Source: Saccharothrix obliqua
GTDB lineage: Bacteria > Actinomycetota > Actinomycetes > Mycobacteriales > Pseudonocardiaceae
Assembly (NCBI RefSeq): GCF_019375475.1
Contig: NZ_JAHXGQ010000007.1
Coordinates: 372,001-436,000 of the forward strand
DNA: 64,000 nucleotides
Direction: 5' to 3'
Of the stretch, positions 1-11,061 are shown in pieces. The translations under genes and the position numbers were made by a program. Under the pieces are notes generated by a model. That model did not search any database and was not told the origin of the DNA. It saw nothing but the letters and a program-made list of their open reading frames with translations. Each line of letters opens with the position of its first letter. Position 1 is the first letter of the stretch.

Positions 1-128
1 AGCGGCAACGCCCCCAGGTGCCCCACTACAGCGGTGTCGACCAGGACGTACAACGGCTCGGCCGCCAGCACGCCCAACGCGGGCGCGGCCAAACCCAGAA
101 CCCGCCGTGCGGGCACCTTGTCACTCAA
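1..128 (-). CDS. MATE family efflux transporter, N-terminal fragment
   Basis: Only the first 42 codons lie in the window; the gene continues beyond base 1. Read from a TTG at 126-128, the protein begins LSDKVPARRVLGLAAPALG and continues with AEPLYVLVDTAVVGHLGALP. This is the typical first helix and the VDTAVVGHLG segment of MATE/DinF multidrug-sodium antiporters (family knowledge). A GGGG stretch lies about 10 bases before the TTG. It is the last gene of the rimP-to-MATE series on this strand and is separated from the DHH gene by a structured repeat that could terminate upstream transcription. The start codon is the least certain part. Confidence 0.75.
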   Translation of the reverse strand, partial: MSDKVPARRVLGLAAPALGVLAAEPLYVLVDTAVVGHLGALP

Positions 129-182
129 AGCGATTCCCCATCCCGCGCCGCTTTTCGCGCCGCCGGGCATTCTCCGTCTGGA

Positions 183-368
183 TTAAAAGCGTCCTCGCCG
201 GACGGGCAGACCGCCAAGGAGAACGTTCAAGAGCGCCGTCGTGTTCTCCCCGTATGGCCTGGTCGGAGACAACCACCCTTGGTCAGGGAGGGCAAGCGAA
301 AAGCGTGCTTGCCCTCCCTGACCAAGCGCGGTTCGCTGGCGCGCAGGCCATACGGGGAGAACACGACG
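183..368 (-). repeat. Structured 3' element, copy 1 (covarying hairpin plus tail)
   Basis: Outer arms 237-260 and 345-368 are perfect 24-base inverted repeats (core GTGTTCTCCCCGTATGG). Inner arms 278-297 and 307-326 are a perfect 20-bp stem around a 9-base loop that reads ACGCTTTTC on the minus strand. The segments between the arms are asymmetric, which fixes a polarity: read on the minus strand, this copy matches copies 2 and 3. A tail at 183-236 has a 5-bp hairpin (CGTCC/GGACG around GGCGA) followed by CTTTTAAT. It lies 25 bases after the DHH stop codon, on the same strand. Its function is unknown; it could be a terminator, a 3' UTR RNA or a non-autonomous mobile element. Confidence 0.9.
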
Positions 369-393
369 GGGGGACTGGTGTGCCGGGAGCCGG

Positions 394-1398
394 CTATCCC
401 AGTGCTTTGGACCCCACGGCTTCCAGTGCTCCGCGCAGCTTTTCCAGCACCACCGCGGCATCGCCCTCGGCGGTGAAACCGGCTGCCAGCCGATGGCCTC
501 CCCCGCCCAGCAACTGGGCTACCTCCCGCACGTCCACCGCGCTGACCGCCCGCAACGACACCGACCAGTAGGACGGTCGCAGTTCCTTGAGCACCGCGGC
601 GACCTCCGCCTCGGCCGTGGTGCGGACCAGGTCCACGACGCTCTCCACCTCTTCCGGGCGCATCCCGGCGGCGTCTTCCAGCGTCACCACGGCGTGCACG
701 AAGCCGCGACCCCCAACCGCGGCTACGTCCAAAGAGGCGCGGGCCAGGACCTTCGCCAGCATTCCCAGGTACCCGAACGGGTGGGAGTCCATCAACGGCC
801 GGGCGACGGCCTCGCCGTCCACCCCGGCCGCCAGCAGGCGTGCGGCGACCTCGTGCGTGGCGGGTCGGGCGTGGCGGAACGACCGGGTGTCCGTCACCAG
901 CCCCGCGTAGACGCAGCGCGCCACCGGCTCGTCCAACTCCACGCCGAGCACGTCCAGCAACCGCAACACCACCAACGCGGTCGCCTCGGCCTCGACGTCC
1001 ACCACGTTCACCGTGCCGAAACCGGGGTTGGACACGTGGTGGTCCAGCACGACGACCTGCCCCGCGGTGCCGAGGCGGTCCGCCAGCGGCCCGAGGCGGC
1101 CTACGGACCCCGTGTCCAGCGCCACCAGGACCTCCGGGGACCGCGGCACCTCGGTGGCCGGCACGAGCAACCCGGCTGCGTCGAGGTCGCGCAGGGTCTC
1201 GGGCACCTCCTCGGGCGCCCCGAAGGACACCCGGACGGTCTTGCCGAGCCGGCGCAGCGCCAGTCCCAGGGCCAACGCGCTGCCCAGGGCGTCCGCGTCG
1301 GGGTTCACGTGCGCGAGGAGGGTCACGTCGGTGGCGGCACGCAGCACTTCGGCGGCGGCTTGGAGCGAAGCACTCAGGTCGTCGGTCACGCTTTGCAC
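394..1398 (-). CDS. DHH/DHHA1 family phosphoesterase (NrnA-like)
   Basis: A 334-residue cytoplasmic phosphoesterase. The DHH domain shows HVNPDADALGSAL at about residues 30-42, VALDTGS near 92 and the family DHH signature (VVVLDHHVSN) at 119-121. The C-terminal DHHA1 domain shows GGGGHRLAAG near 298. Family members hydrolyse short oligoribonucleotides or pAp, and some degrade cyclic dinucleotides; the exact substrate cannot be told from sequence. The gene follows rbfA with a gap of about 70 bases, as in many actinobacteria. The start could be GTG at 1398 or GTG nine bases downstream; a TAGCGT box just before the second leaves an internal leaderless start possible. Confidence 0.93.
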   Translation of the reverse strand: MQSVTDDLSASLQAAAEVLRAATDVTLLAHVNPDADALGSALALGLALRRLGKTVRVSFGAPEEVPETLRDLDAAGLLVPATEVPRSPEVLVALDTGSVGRLGPLADRLGTAGQVVVLDHHVSNPGFGTVNVVDVEAEATALVVLRLLDVLGVELDEPVARCVYAGLVTDTRSFRHARPATHEVAARLLAAGVDGEAVARPLMDSHPFGYLGMLAKVLARASLDVAAVGGRGFVHAVVTLEDAAGMRPEEVESVVDLVRTTAEAEVAAVLKELRPSYWSVSLRAVSAVDVREVAQLLGGGGHRLAAGFTAEGDAAVVLEKLRGALEAVGSKALG

Positions 1399-1467
1399 GC
1401 TAGTCGGCCGACCGGCCCTTCAGCCGCCCTCTTCACCCGCCACGTACGGCTTCTCCCGAACCCCCGG

Positions 1468-1914
1468 CTACTCCTCGTCGTCCTCGCGCGGCGGCTTGTA
1501 CGGATCGGCTTCGCCGGCGGGCTCCGCACCGGACGCGATCCGCGCCACCTCGGCGTCCGCTTCCCGCGCACGGGCCAACAACTCGTCCATCCGCCGAGCC
1601 TCGTCGGGCACGGTGTCGGTGACGAACGACAGGGTGGGCGTGAACCGCACCCCGGTCTGCTGCCCGACCATGGTCCGCAGCACACCTTTGGCCTTCTCCA
1701 ACGCCGCCGCCGCGCCCGCGAAATCCGGCTCGGCGTCGAGCCGCTCACCGAGCACCGTGTAGTACACGGTGGCGTCGTGCAGGTCGCCGGTCACCCGGGT
1801 GTCGGTGATCGTCACGCGCGCGAGCCGCGGGTCCTTCACCTCGTGTTCCAGCGCGGAGGCCACGATCTGCGAGATCCGCTTGGCCAGCTTGCGCGCCCGA
1901 GCCTGGTCGGCCAC
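1468..1914 (-). CDS. rbfA: Ribosome-binding factor A
   Basis: RbfA binds the 30S subunit and helps mature the 5' end of 16S rRNA. The 148-residue protein starts [13 protein letters not shown] and contains [29 protein letters not shown], the KH-like RbfA core. The acidic C-terminal tail (KPPREDDEE) is usual in actinobacteria. GTG at 1914 is chosen because GAAGGAGG lies eight to ten bases upstream and homology begins there; the frame stays open further upstream without homology. It lies 58 bases after ylxP in the nusA-infB series. Confidence 0.96.
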   Translation of the reverse strand: MADQARARKLAKRISQIVASALEHEVKDPRLARVTITDTRVTGDLHDATVYYTVLGERLDAEPDFAGAAAALEKAKGVLRTMVGQQTGVRFTPTLSFVTDTVPDEARRMDELLARAREADAEVARIASGAEPAGEADPYKPPREDDEE

Positions 1915-1972
1915 GGCGCTCCCTCCTTCTTCTCCCACGGACGGCCCCCGGGTCACCGGGGAGCGGTCCGCC

Positions 1973-2266
1973 TCAGTCCTCCGGCCCGACGAGTCGACGG
2001 CGGGCCGAGAGCAGTTCCAACTCGGGCCGCCCCGCCACCAGCCGTTCGCAGGCGTCGAGGACGTCCCTGACATGCTCGGCACCGGCCGCGACGACCGCCA
2101 CTCCGATCAACGCGCGCCGGTGCAGGTCCTGGTGCCCGGCTTCCGCCACGGACACCTCGAACCTGCGGCGCAGTTCGGCCACGACGGGTTTCACCACGGA
2201 CCGCTTCTGCTTCAACGAGTGGACGTCGCCGAGCAGCACGTCCAGCTCAAGGGCACCCACGTACAC
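1973..2266 (-). CDS. ylxP: YlxP-like DUF503 family protein
   Basis: A 97-residue DUF503 protein ([22 protein letters not shown], then [18 protein letters not shown]). Members sit between infB and rbfA in many bacteria; the Bacillus YlxP protein has been linked to ribosome assembly, but the biochemical role is unsettled. Length and start (GTG) agree with the family. A strong hairpin between infB and this gene (2290-2325) suggests transcription is attenuated or restarted before it. Confidence 0.92.
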   Translation of the reverse strand: MYVGALELDVLLGDVHSLKQKRSVVKPVVAELRRRFEVSVAEAGHQDLHRRALIGVAVVAAGAEHVRDVLDACERLVAGRPELELLSARRRLVGPED

Positions 2267-2289
2267 AGCGCATCACCCGGGGGGTAAGC

Positions 2290-2325
2290 GGGGGTCGCCG
2301 CCCGCGCAGGCGGGCAGCGACCCCC
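2290..2325 (-). terminator. Hairpin downstream of infB
   Basis: GGGGGTCGCCGCCCGC (2290-2305) pairs with GCGGGCAGCGACCCCC (2310-2325), with one mismatch and a short loop. No T-run follows, which is common for actinobacterial terminators. It lies 15 bases past the infB stop. Confidence 0.7.
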
Positions 2326-2339
2326 GGTTCCGACATCCG

Positions 2340-5351
<3,012 letters not shown>

Positions 5352-5437
5352 TGCACTCCTCTGGTGATGAGGCCGGCGGCAGTCCCGTCGACCTCGTCTT
5401 AACGTCGCGCGTTCATGTCTTCAGCTTCACGGCTGAC

Positions 5438-5782
5438 TCATGACGGGTCGACCTGCTTCCTTGCTTCCTGCCGGCCGTGAGGCGATCCCACGACCTCTTG
5501 CTCCAACTCCGCGAGGTGCCCGCGAAGCCGCACCACGTCGAGCGGCCCCTGGACCCGGAAGGCCCGGGGGAACGCCCGCCGCTTCTCGGCGTTGCGGAGG
5601 CAGCCGGAGTCGGGGTGCAGCCATGCTCCCCGACCGGGCAGCCGCCGCCCGGTGTCCGGGACGACCGCCCCGGCCACCACCACCAAGCGCAGCAACTCGG
5701 AGGGCGACGTCCGGGCGCGGCATCCTATGCACGTACGAACCGGGCCGTTGTGCGTGAAAACCGATCCCCGACGTCGAACCAC
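5438..5782 (-). CDS. ylxR: YlxR family RNA-binding protein (DUF448)
   Basis: Small basic DUF448 protein of 114 residues encoded between nusA and infB. The signature RTCIGCRARTSPSELLRLV is followed by GRRLPGRGAWLHP and NAEKRRAFPRAFR, the conserved GRGAWLHP-type segment of the family. YlxR folds as a nucleic-acid-binding protein and has been linked to transcription regulation and RNase P in Bacillus (literature knowledge). The nearest usable start before the signature is GTG at 5782, giving MVRRRGSV; the Val just before RTC is GTT and cannot start. Confidence 0.93.
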   Translation of the reverse strand: MVRRRGSVFTHNGPVRTCIGCRARTSPSELLRLVVVAGAVVPDTGRRLPGRGAWLHPDSGCLRNAEKRRAFPRAFRVQGPLDVVRLRGHLAELEQEVVGSPHGRQEARKQVDPS

Positions 5783-5804
5783 TGAGAAGTCTATCTCCTG
5801 CCGC

Positions 5805-6827
5805 TCAATCAGCCGAACCGGATGTCGCCGCACCTGCGGGGGCAGCCCCTCCGGTGTCGGCGTCACTGCGGATGTCGATGCGCCAGCCGGTGAGCCGGGC
5901 GGCGAGCCGGGCGTTCTGGCCCTCCTTGCCGATGGCGAGGGAGAGCTGGAAGTCCGGGACCACCACGCGGGCCGTCTTGGCGCGTTCGTCGAGCACCCGC
6001 ACGGACACAACCTTCGCAGGTGACAGCGCATTCCCGACGAAGGTGGCCGGATCGTCCGAGTGGTCGATGATGTCGATCTTCTCACCGGCCAGCTCGCTCA
6101 TCACGTTGCGCACGCGCGCGCCCATCGGGCCGATGCACGCGCCCTTCGCGTTGACGCCGGGCACGGTGGACCGGACCGCGATCTTCGAGCGGTGACCTGC
6201 CTCACGTGCGACCGCGGGGATCTCCACGGTGCCGTCGGCGATCTCCGGCACCTCCAGGGCGAACAGCTTCCGCACGAGGTTCGGGTGCGTGCGGGACAAC
6301 GTGATCTGCGGACCACGCGTCCCCCGGGACACGCCGACCACGTAGCACTTGATCCGCGCGCCGTGCTCGTACGCCTCGCCGGGCACCTGCTCGGCGGGCG
6401 GCAGCACGCCTTCGGTGTCGCCGACCTGCACGACGACCATGCCCCGCGCGTTGGCCCGCGCGTCGCGCTGCACGACGCCGCCGATGATCTCGCCCTCCTT
6501 GGCGGAGAACTCGCCGAACGTGCGCTCGTGCTCGGCGTCGCGCAGGCGCTGCAAGATCACCTGGCGAGCCGTGGTGGCGGCGATGCGGCCGAAACCCTCC
6601 GGGGTGTCGTCCCACTCCTCCACGACCGCGCCGTCCGCGCCCAGCTCCTGGGCCAGCACCCGGACCACGCCGGTCTTCCGGTCGATCTCGACCCGCGAGT
6701 GCGGGTGGTGCCCGTCGGTGTGCTTGTACGCGGTCAGCAGCGCGGTCTCAATGGCTTCCAGCACGGTGTCGAAGGGGATGTCCTTGTCCCGTTCGATCGC
6801 CCGCAGTGCGGCGATGTCGACGTTCAC
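5805..6827 (-). CDS. nusA: Transcription termination/antitermination factor NusA
   Basis: NusA binds RNA polymerase and nascent RNA to modulate pausing, termination and antitermination. The 340-residue protein opens [18 protein letters not shown] (N-terminal RNAP-binding domain). An S1 domain follows near residues 110-180, then two KH domains with [18 protein letters not shown] and [18 protein letters not shown]. It lacks the C-terminal acidic repeats of Enterobacteria, as usual in actinobacteria. GTG at 6827 is chosen because it overlaps the rimP stop (GTGA), indicating coupled translation; homology starts there. Confidence 0.97.
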   Translation of the reverse strand: MNVDIAALRAIERDKDIPFDTVLEAIETALLTAYKHTDGHHPHSRVEIDRKTGVVRVLAQELGADGAVVEEWDDTPEGFGRIAATTARQVILQRLRDAEHERTFGEFSAKEGEIIGGVVQRDARANARGMVVVQVGDTEGVLPPAEQVPGEAYEHGARIKCYVVGVSRGTRGPQITLSRTHPNLVRKLFALEVPEIADGTVEIPAVAREAGHRSKIAVRSTVPGVNAKGACIGPMGARVRNVMSELAGEKIDIIDHSDDPATFVGNALSPAKVVSVRVLDERAKTARVVVPDFQLSLAIGKEGQNARLAARLTGWRIDIRSDADTGGAAPAGAATSGSAD

Positions 6828-7354
6828 TCCGACTCCTCCTCCTGCTCCGATGACCGGTCTTCCAGGAGCGCCAGCTCCTCGACCGGAGGCTGCTTGAACT
6901 CGACCTCCACCACGGCTTTCTCGATGGTGCGGTACTCGACCCGCGTCAACCGGCCCTTGACGAGCAGCGTGACCCCGCTCTCGTCGGCGTCGCCCACCCG
7001 GCCGAACCACTCGACCTGGTCGGGCTGCTTGACCTTGACCAGCCGCAACCGGGCACGCCGCCAGTGGCGGGGCCTGGTCAGCGGGCGGTCCGCGCCCGGT
7101 GACGTGACTTCAAGCGTGTACGGGCCTGCGATGAGGTGTTCGTGCGCGTCGAGCGCGGCGGACACGGCGCGGCTGGCCTGGGCGACTTCGTCCAGTCCGA
7201 TGCCCTCGTCGCCGTCCACGACCACCTTCACCAGCCTGCGACGCCCAGCCTGGTTCACGTCGAGCGATTCGAGGTCGAAGCCGATGGCCTCGACCGCCTC
7301 CCGCACGACGGGGGTCAGCTGCGCGGCGAGTTCTCCGCGCGGCGGGCTGGACAC
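6824..7354 (-). CDS. rimP: Ribosome maturation factor RimP
   Basis: RimP is needed for 30S maturation. The 176-residue protein shows [18 protein letters not shown], then [26 protein letters not shown] and [20 protein letters not shown], the classical RimP core with the EVSSPG-type loop. The GTG at 7354 has a near-perfect ribosome site (GAAAGGAG) seven bases upstream; a longer reading to 7384 has no comparable site. First gene of the nusA-infB operon, divergent from the lipoprotein gene at 7498. Confidence 0.96.
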   Translation of the reverse strand: MSSPPRGELAAQLTPVVREAVEAIGFDLESLDVNQAGRRRLVKVVVDGDEGIGLDEVAQASRAVSAALDAHEHLIAGPYTLEVTSPGADRPLTRPRHWRRARLRLVKVKQPDQVEWFGRVGDADESGVTLLVKGRLTRVEYRTIEKAVVEVEFKQPPVEELALLEDRSSEQEEESE

Positions 7355-7497
7355 GTGGTGACTCCTTTCGGGTGCAGAAGGCACGGCAACCCCGGCCGAC
7401 GCTGCACTCGCCGGCCGTTGGTCGCCCAGACTATCTGGTCCGCGACACCTCGCACGCTCCAGAGCCGATCACCCCGCCTCTGGCAGGATCGGAACAT

Positions 7498-7944
7498 GTG
7501 ATCGGAAGAACGGCGCCCAGCAGGCGCGCCATCCTCGCGGCGGTGGCCATCGCACCCCTCGCGGCAGCAGCGTGCACCACCACACCGCCCCCGGCGCCGG
7601 CCCCGGACGAGCTGGAGGAGATGCTGCGCGCGGCCCGCGCGGACGCCGCCCTCGCGACGGCCGTGGGAGCGCAGGAGACGGCGGCGGCCAGGACCGAGCA
7701 CGCGCAGCGCCTGAAGGCCGAGGTGGACCGCGCGACGCCCAAGGTCCCCGGCGAGACGACGTCGGCCCAACCCGAACCGACCCCGACCACACCGGCGAAC
7801 CCCACGAGAGAGGCCCTGGTCACCGCTTTGCAGACGGCCCAGAAGCAGGCGGCGGACCTGGCGATCAAGGTCCCGACCCACCGAGCGGGCCTGGTGGCCT
7901 CCGTGTCGGCGGGCTGCGCGAGCCTCGTGGAGGCCCTGGTATGA
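7498..7944 (+). CDS. Putative Tat-exported lipoprotein of unknown function
   Basis: A 148-residue protein with a twin-arginine-like signal (TAPSRRAILAAVAIAPLAAA) ending in a lipobox LAAAAC, so Cys near residue 24 should be lipidated and anchor it outside the membrane. The mature part is Ala/Thr/Pro rich, with alpha-helical stretches (PDELEEMLRAARADAALA; REALVTALQTAQKQAADLA) around a Pro-rich linker. I do not recognise a domain. Its stop overlaps the start of the ferritin-like gene (ATGA), so the two are co-translated. An ATG two bases upstream is followed at once by a stop, so GTG at 7498 is the start. Confidence 0.8.
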   Translation: MIGRTAPSRRAILAAVAIAPLAAAACTTTPPPAPAPDELEEMLRAARADAALATAVGAQETAAARTEHAQRLKAEVDRATPKVPGETTSAQPEPTPTTPANPTREALVTALQTAQKQAADLAIKVPTHRAGLVASVSAGCASLVEALV

Positions 7945-8369
7945 ACGTCGACGCACTGCAAGACGCCTTGGCCGCCGAACACGCGGCCGTGTGGACCTAC
8001 GGACTGGTCAGCGCTTTCATCGACCAACAGGCCGCAGCCGTGGCAGAGGGCGCAAACGCCCACCGCGCCCGCCGCGACACCACGGAACGCCAATTGCGGG
8101 ACGCGGGCGCACAACCCAAACCACCGGCCCCGGCTTACCTCCCGCCGACCCCGGTGAACAACGCGACAACGGCGATCGCGGCCCTGATCACCGTGGAGAA
8201 CGACGCGTGCGCAGCCTGGCGAGGCGTACTGGAACGAACCGACGACACAAACCTGAGAAAATCAGCCCTGGACGCCCTGACGAATTCGGCAGTACGGGCA
8301 ACCCGCTGGCGAAAAGCAGCCGGCACCACTCCCACCGCGATCCCCCTACCAGGCACCGCAGTAGGCTGA
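7941..8369 (+). CDS. Ferritin-like domain protein (DUF4439)
   Basis: A 142-residue helical protein beginning NVDALQDALAAEHAAVWTYGL, the typical first helix of the DUF4439 ferritin-like family with the conserved AEHAAVWTYG stretch. Later helices contain TAIAALITVENDACAAWRGVLE. Glu and His in these helices resemble the di-iron positions of ferritin-like folds, but metal binding is not proven for this family. It overlaps the lipoprotein gene by four bases, and the pair is commonly found near rimP and proS in actinobacteria. A structured repeat begins 21 bases after its stop codon. Confidence 0.88.
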   Translation: MNVDALQDALAAEHAAVWTYGLVSAFIDQQAAAVAEGANAHRARRDTTERQLRDAGAQPKPPAPAYLPPTPVNNATTAIAALITVENDACAAWRGVLERTDDTNLRKSALDALTNSAVRATRWRKAAGTTPTAIPLPGTAVG

Positions 8370-8389
8370 GCCCACCCACAGGCCAACCG

Positions 8390-8575
8390 CGTCGTGTTCT
8401 CCCCGTATGGCCTGCGCGCCAGCGAACCACGCTCGTTCCCGGGGCGCAAGCACGCTTTTCGCTTGCGCCCCGGGAACGAGCGTGGTTGTCTCTGACCAGG
8501 CCATACGGGGAGAACACGACCCGCTCTTGAATGTTCTCCTTGGCGGTCTGCCAGTCCGGCGAGGACTCTTTTAAT
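8390..8575 (+). repeat. Structured 3' element, copy 2
   Basis: Outer arms 8391-8414 and 8497-8520 pair perfectly over 24 bases and match copies 1 and 3. Inner arms 8429-8451 and 8461-8483 form a perfect 23-bp stem whose sequence (ACGCTCGTTCCCGGGGCGC...) differs from the other copies on both sides, so pairing is kept. The 9-base loop ACGCTTTTC is unchanged. The tail 8521-8575 carries hairpin AGTCC/GGACT around GGCGA followed by CTTTTAAT. Unusually AT-rich DNA (8570-8592) follows. Confidence 0.92.
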
Positions 8576-8618
8576 CTTTTAAGTTTTTAAAGTCCCACCC
8601 ACCGGCACCAGCCAGCCT

Positions 8619-9476
8619 TCACTCCAACTCGGCCACCAACCGAAACGCATCCTCGGACACTCTCTTCATCAACGCGTTGTGCGCACCCGGGTCCGCCCCG
8701 TGCTGCACGGTGTCCGACTCGATGATGATCAGATCCCGGTCGTCCAGCCGAGCGGCGAACCCGCCGTTGCCCAACGTCCGCAGACCAGGCACCTGAACGG
8801 CACCGTCCTTCACCAGGTCGTTGACGTTCCCCGTGCCGTCCCGGGAAGTCAGCTCCTTCAGCTTCGACGCGTCCGCGGTCGTCTTCATCCGCACCACCGA
8901 CACCGACGTGTACACCGTCTTCCCGTCCGGCGTCTTCGTGGTGAAGAGCCCACGCGTCAACTGCTGACACGGCGTAGCGGTCAGGAAGACCTTCGTCTCG
9001 CCGTAGGCGTGCGGTGCGCACTGGCTGTCCTTCAACGCCTCGGGCACCTGCGGGGACCTCTCGAACTCGAACTCCCCGGTCGGCGCGGGCGTCTCGGCGG
9101 GCGGCGCGGTGGGGGTCTCCTTCGGCACCACCACGAACCAGATCAACCCGGACACCGCCGCCACGCCGAGCAGGCCAAGCGCCTTCAGGAGCAGGCCGCG
9201 CTTCTTCGAGGGCGGCGGCGGGTGAGGCGCGCCCAGCAGGGAGTCCAACTGCCCCATCTCGGACGGTCCGAACTGGGTGGTGTCCCCGACCCGCGGCGCT
9301 GCCGGCGACATCCCAGGCACCCCAGGCACCCCGGGCACACCTCGCGGCACTCCAGGTGCCCCGGACATGCCCGGCGGCACTCCCACCACCCCGTGAGGGG
9401 GCACACCAGGAGGCGGCCCCGGCACACGGGGTAACCGCTGCGTCACCTCTTCAGGTGATTCAGGAGGAACCGACAC
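8619..9476 (-). CDS. Membrane-anchored protein with Pro/Gly-rich cytoplasmic head, unknown function
   Basis: 285 residues. The first 95 are Pro/Gly/Val rich with GVPGVPG-type repeats. A single membrane helix (LGLLGVAAVSGLIWFVVVP, about residues 99-117) follows, then an extracellular domain of roughly 165 residues. That domain has two Cys (SQCAPHAYGETKV and TATPCQQLTRG) that may form a disulphide, and ends DLIIIESDTVQHGADPGAHN...FRLVAELE. The layout suggests a sensor or surface protein. No family recognised. GTG at 9476 is the likely start. It is convergent with the element at 8390. Confidence 0.72.
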   Translation of the reverse strand: MSVPPESPEEVTQRLPRVPGPPPGVPPHGVVGVPPGMSGAPGVPRGVPGVPGVPGMSPAAPRVGDTTQFGPSEMGQLDSLLGAPHPPPPSKKRGLLLKALGLLGVAAVSGLIWFVVVPKETPTAPPAETPAPTGEFEFERSPQVPEALKDSQCAPHAYGETKVFLTATPCQQLTRGLFTTKTPDGKTVYTSVSVVRMKTTADASKLKELTSRDGTGNVNDLVKDGAVQVPGLRTLGNGGFAARLDDRDLIIIESDTVQHGADPGAHNALMKRVSEDAFRLVAELE

Positions 9477-9501
9477 AAACGACCACGGTAACGGACGGCC
9501 G

Positions 9502-10512
9502 CTAGCGCAGCGCTTCGAGCACGAGTTCGACGTCCTCGACCGTGTTGTACAGGTGGTACGCGAACCTCACCCGACCTGCGCGAACAGAGGACCGCACCCC
9601 CACCGCCGCCAACCGCGACGCCGCAGCGTCCGGCAACTCCAGCGACACGATGGCCGACCTGCGCGGCGCCAGCCCCAACCCGGCGAGCAGCGAGTCCGCC
9701 AGCCCCACGTTGTGGTCCCGCACCGCGGCCAGGTCCAGCGAGGCCAGGTAGCCCAACGACACCGCCGCGCCGTACTGCGCCAGCCACACCGCCGAGATGT
9801 CGAGCCGCCGGGCGTCGTCCGCCAGCCGCAGCGGCAGGCCGTACACCGAGGTCCACGGGTCTTCGCCGGCGAACCAGTTGGCGGCGACCGGCCGGGCCGT
9901 CGCGAGCCCGCGCGGCGAGACGGCCAACCACGCGCAACCACGCGGGGCCATGAGCCACTTGTAGCCGACGGACACGATGTAATCCGCCCACTCCAGCGAG
10001 AGCGGCAGCCAGCCGACCGCCTGGGAGACGTCCAGCAGCACCGGCACGCCGGTGGCCCGGAGCCCTTCGAGGTCGGCGATCCGGCCGTCGGCGGACTGGA
10101 CGACGCTCACCGCGACGAGGTCGTGGCCGTCGACCGCGGACACCAGCTCGTCCAGGTCGACCTCGGTCACATCCAGGCCCCGGGCGGCGAACGGGAAGGT
10201 CAGCGACGTGAACTCGCCACGCACCACCAGCACCCGCGCCCCGTCCCGCAGACCGGCCGCCACGGTGGACACCACCTGGGCCACGGACGCGCCGACCGCG
10301 ATCCGCTCCGCCGGCACACCCACCAACCGCCCGAACGCCGCCCGCGCCGCCGTCACCGACGCGTCGGCCGACGCGGGCGTGTCCTCACCGGCCGCCCACC
10401 GCTGCACCGCGGCGGCCACCGCGGACGCCGCCGGCGCCGGTGGCACGCCGACGCTCGCGGTGTTCAGGTAACCGGCAGGTACGTCGAAGTCAGCTCCGAA
10501 AGCAGTGCGCAC
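9502..10512 (-). CDS. Aminotransferase class V-fold PLP-dependent enzyme
   Basis: A fold-type I PLP enzyme of 336 residues. LNTASVGVPP opens the fold. VLLDVSQAVGWLPL carries the Asp that contacts the pyridine nitrogen. SVGYKWLMAPRG contains the Schiff-base Lys. The protein resembles the isopenicillin-N-epimerase-like and kynureninase-like branch more than IscS, because no loop Cys of cysteine desulphurases is seen. Substrate unknown. It is followed on the same strand by an unrelated membrane-protein gene 25 bases away. Confidence 0.88.
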   Translation of the reverse strand: MRTAFGADFDVPAGYLNTASVGVPPAPAASAVAAAVQRWAAGEDTPASADASVTAARAAFGRLVGVPAERIAVGASVAQVVSTVAAGLRDGARVLVVRGEFTSLTFPFAARGLDVTEVDLDELVSAVDGHDLVAVSVVQSADGRIADLEGLRATGVPVLLDVSQAVGWLPLSLEWADYIVSVGYKWLMAPRGCAWLAVSPRGLATARPVAANWFAGEDPWTSVYGLPLRLADDARRLDISAVWLAQYGAAVSLGYLASLDLAAVRDHNVGLADSLLAGLGLAPRRSAIVSLELPDAAASRLAAVGVRSSVRAGRVRFAYHLYNTVEDVELVLEALR

Positions 10513-10534
10513 ACCTCACACCTACTCCACGCGA

Positions 10535-11035
10535 TCACCCAGCGTCCAGCGACTTCTCCTGAGCACTCCGCTCTGCGCCCCGCTCAGCCCCCCGGTCCTT
10601 GCGCCGCACGTAGACCTGCTTCCGCACCCGCGCGACCACCGTGCCGTCCGCGGCCACGACCTCCACCGGGAACCACAACAACGCCCGCCCGCCACCAGCG
10701 GCCTCGGCACGCAGCGACTCCAACTGCTCGTCGGTGAGCCGGAACTCGGCGTACACCGTCCCCCGACCCGGGGACACGAAGTCGATCTCACCGGCGCGGT
10801 CCCACACCACGTGCTCGCGCCCCAGGTGCCGGAGCACCATGAGCATCCAGAACGGGTCGGTCATCGAGAACAGCGAGCCCCCGAAGTGCGTGCCGACGTA
10901 GTTCCGGTTGTACCAGCGCAAGCGCATCCTGACCTTGGCGTACCGGAAGTCGTCGGACAACGCGACGACGCGGATGCCGGCGAACAGGAACGGCGGCCAC
11001 AGGTTCATGCCCAGCCGCAGACGAGATGCCTTCAC
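10535..11035 (-). CDS. DUF4442 hot-dog fold protein
   Basis: A 166-residue DUF4442 protein (LGMNLWPPFLFAGIRVV, then RWYNRNYVGTHFGGSLFSM and WDRAGEIDFVSPG). The family has a thioesterase-like hot-dog fold and is usually annotated as a putative acyl-CoA thioesterase-related protein; the role is not established. The start GTG (KASRLRLGMNLW) is where homology begins; the longer open frame upstream has no similarity. The C-terminus is charged and variable. Confidence 0.85.
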   Translation of the reverse strand: MKASRLRLGMNLWPPFLFAGIRVVALSDDFRYAKVRMRLRWYNRNYVGTHFGGSLFSMTDPFWMLMVLRHLGREHVVWDRAGEIDFVSPGRGTVYAEFRLTDEQLESLRAEAAGGGRALLWFPVEVVAADGTVVARVRKQVYVRRKDRGAERGAERSAQEKSLDAG

Positions 11036-11061
11036 ACGCGGGACATTACCCGTCGGTAACC

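Noticed and set aside
493..2070. Long open frame on the plus strand opposite the DHH and rbfA genes
   Set aside because: Shadow of real genes in GC-rich DNA; His/Arg/Gly-rich translation with no recognisable family.
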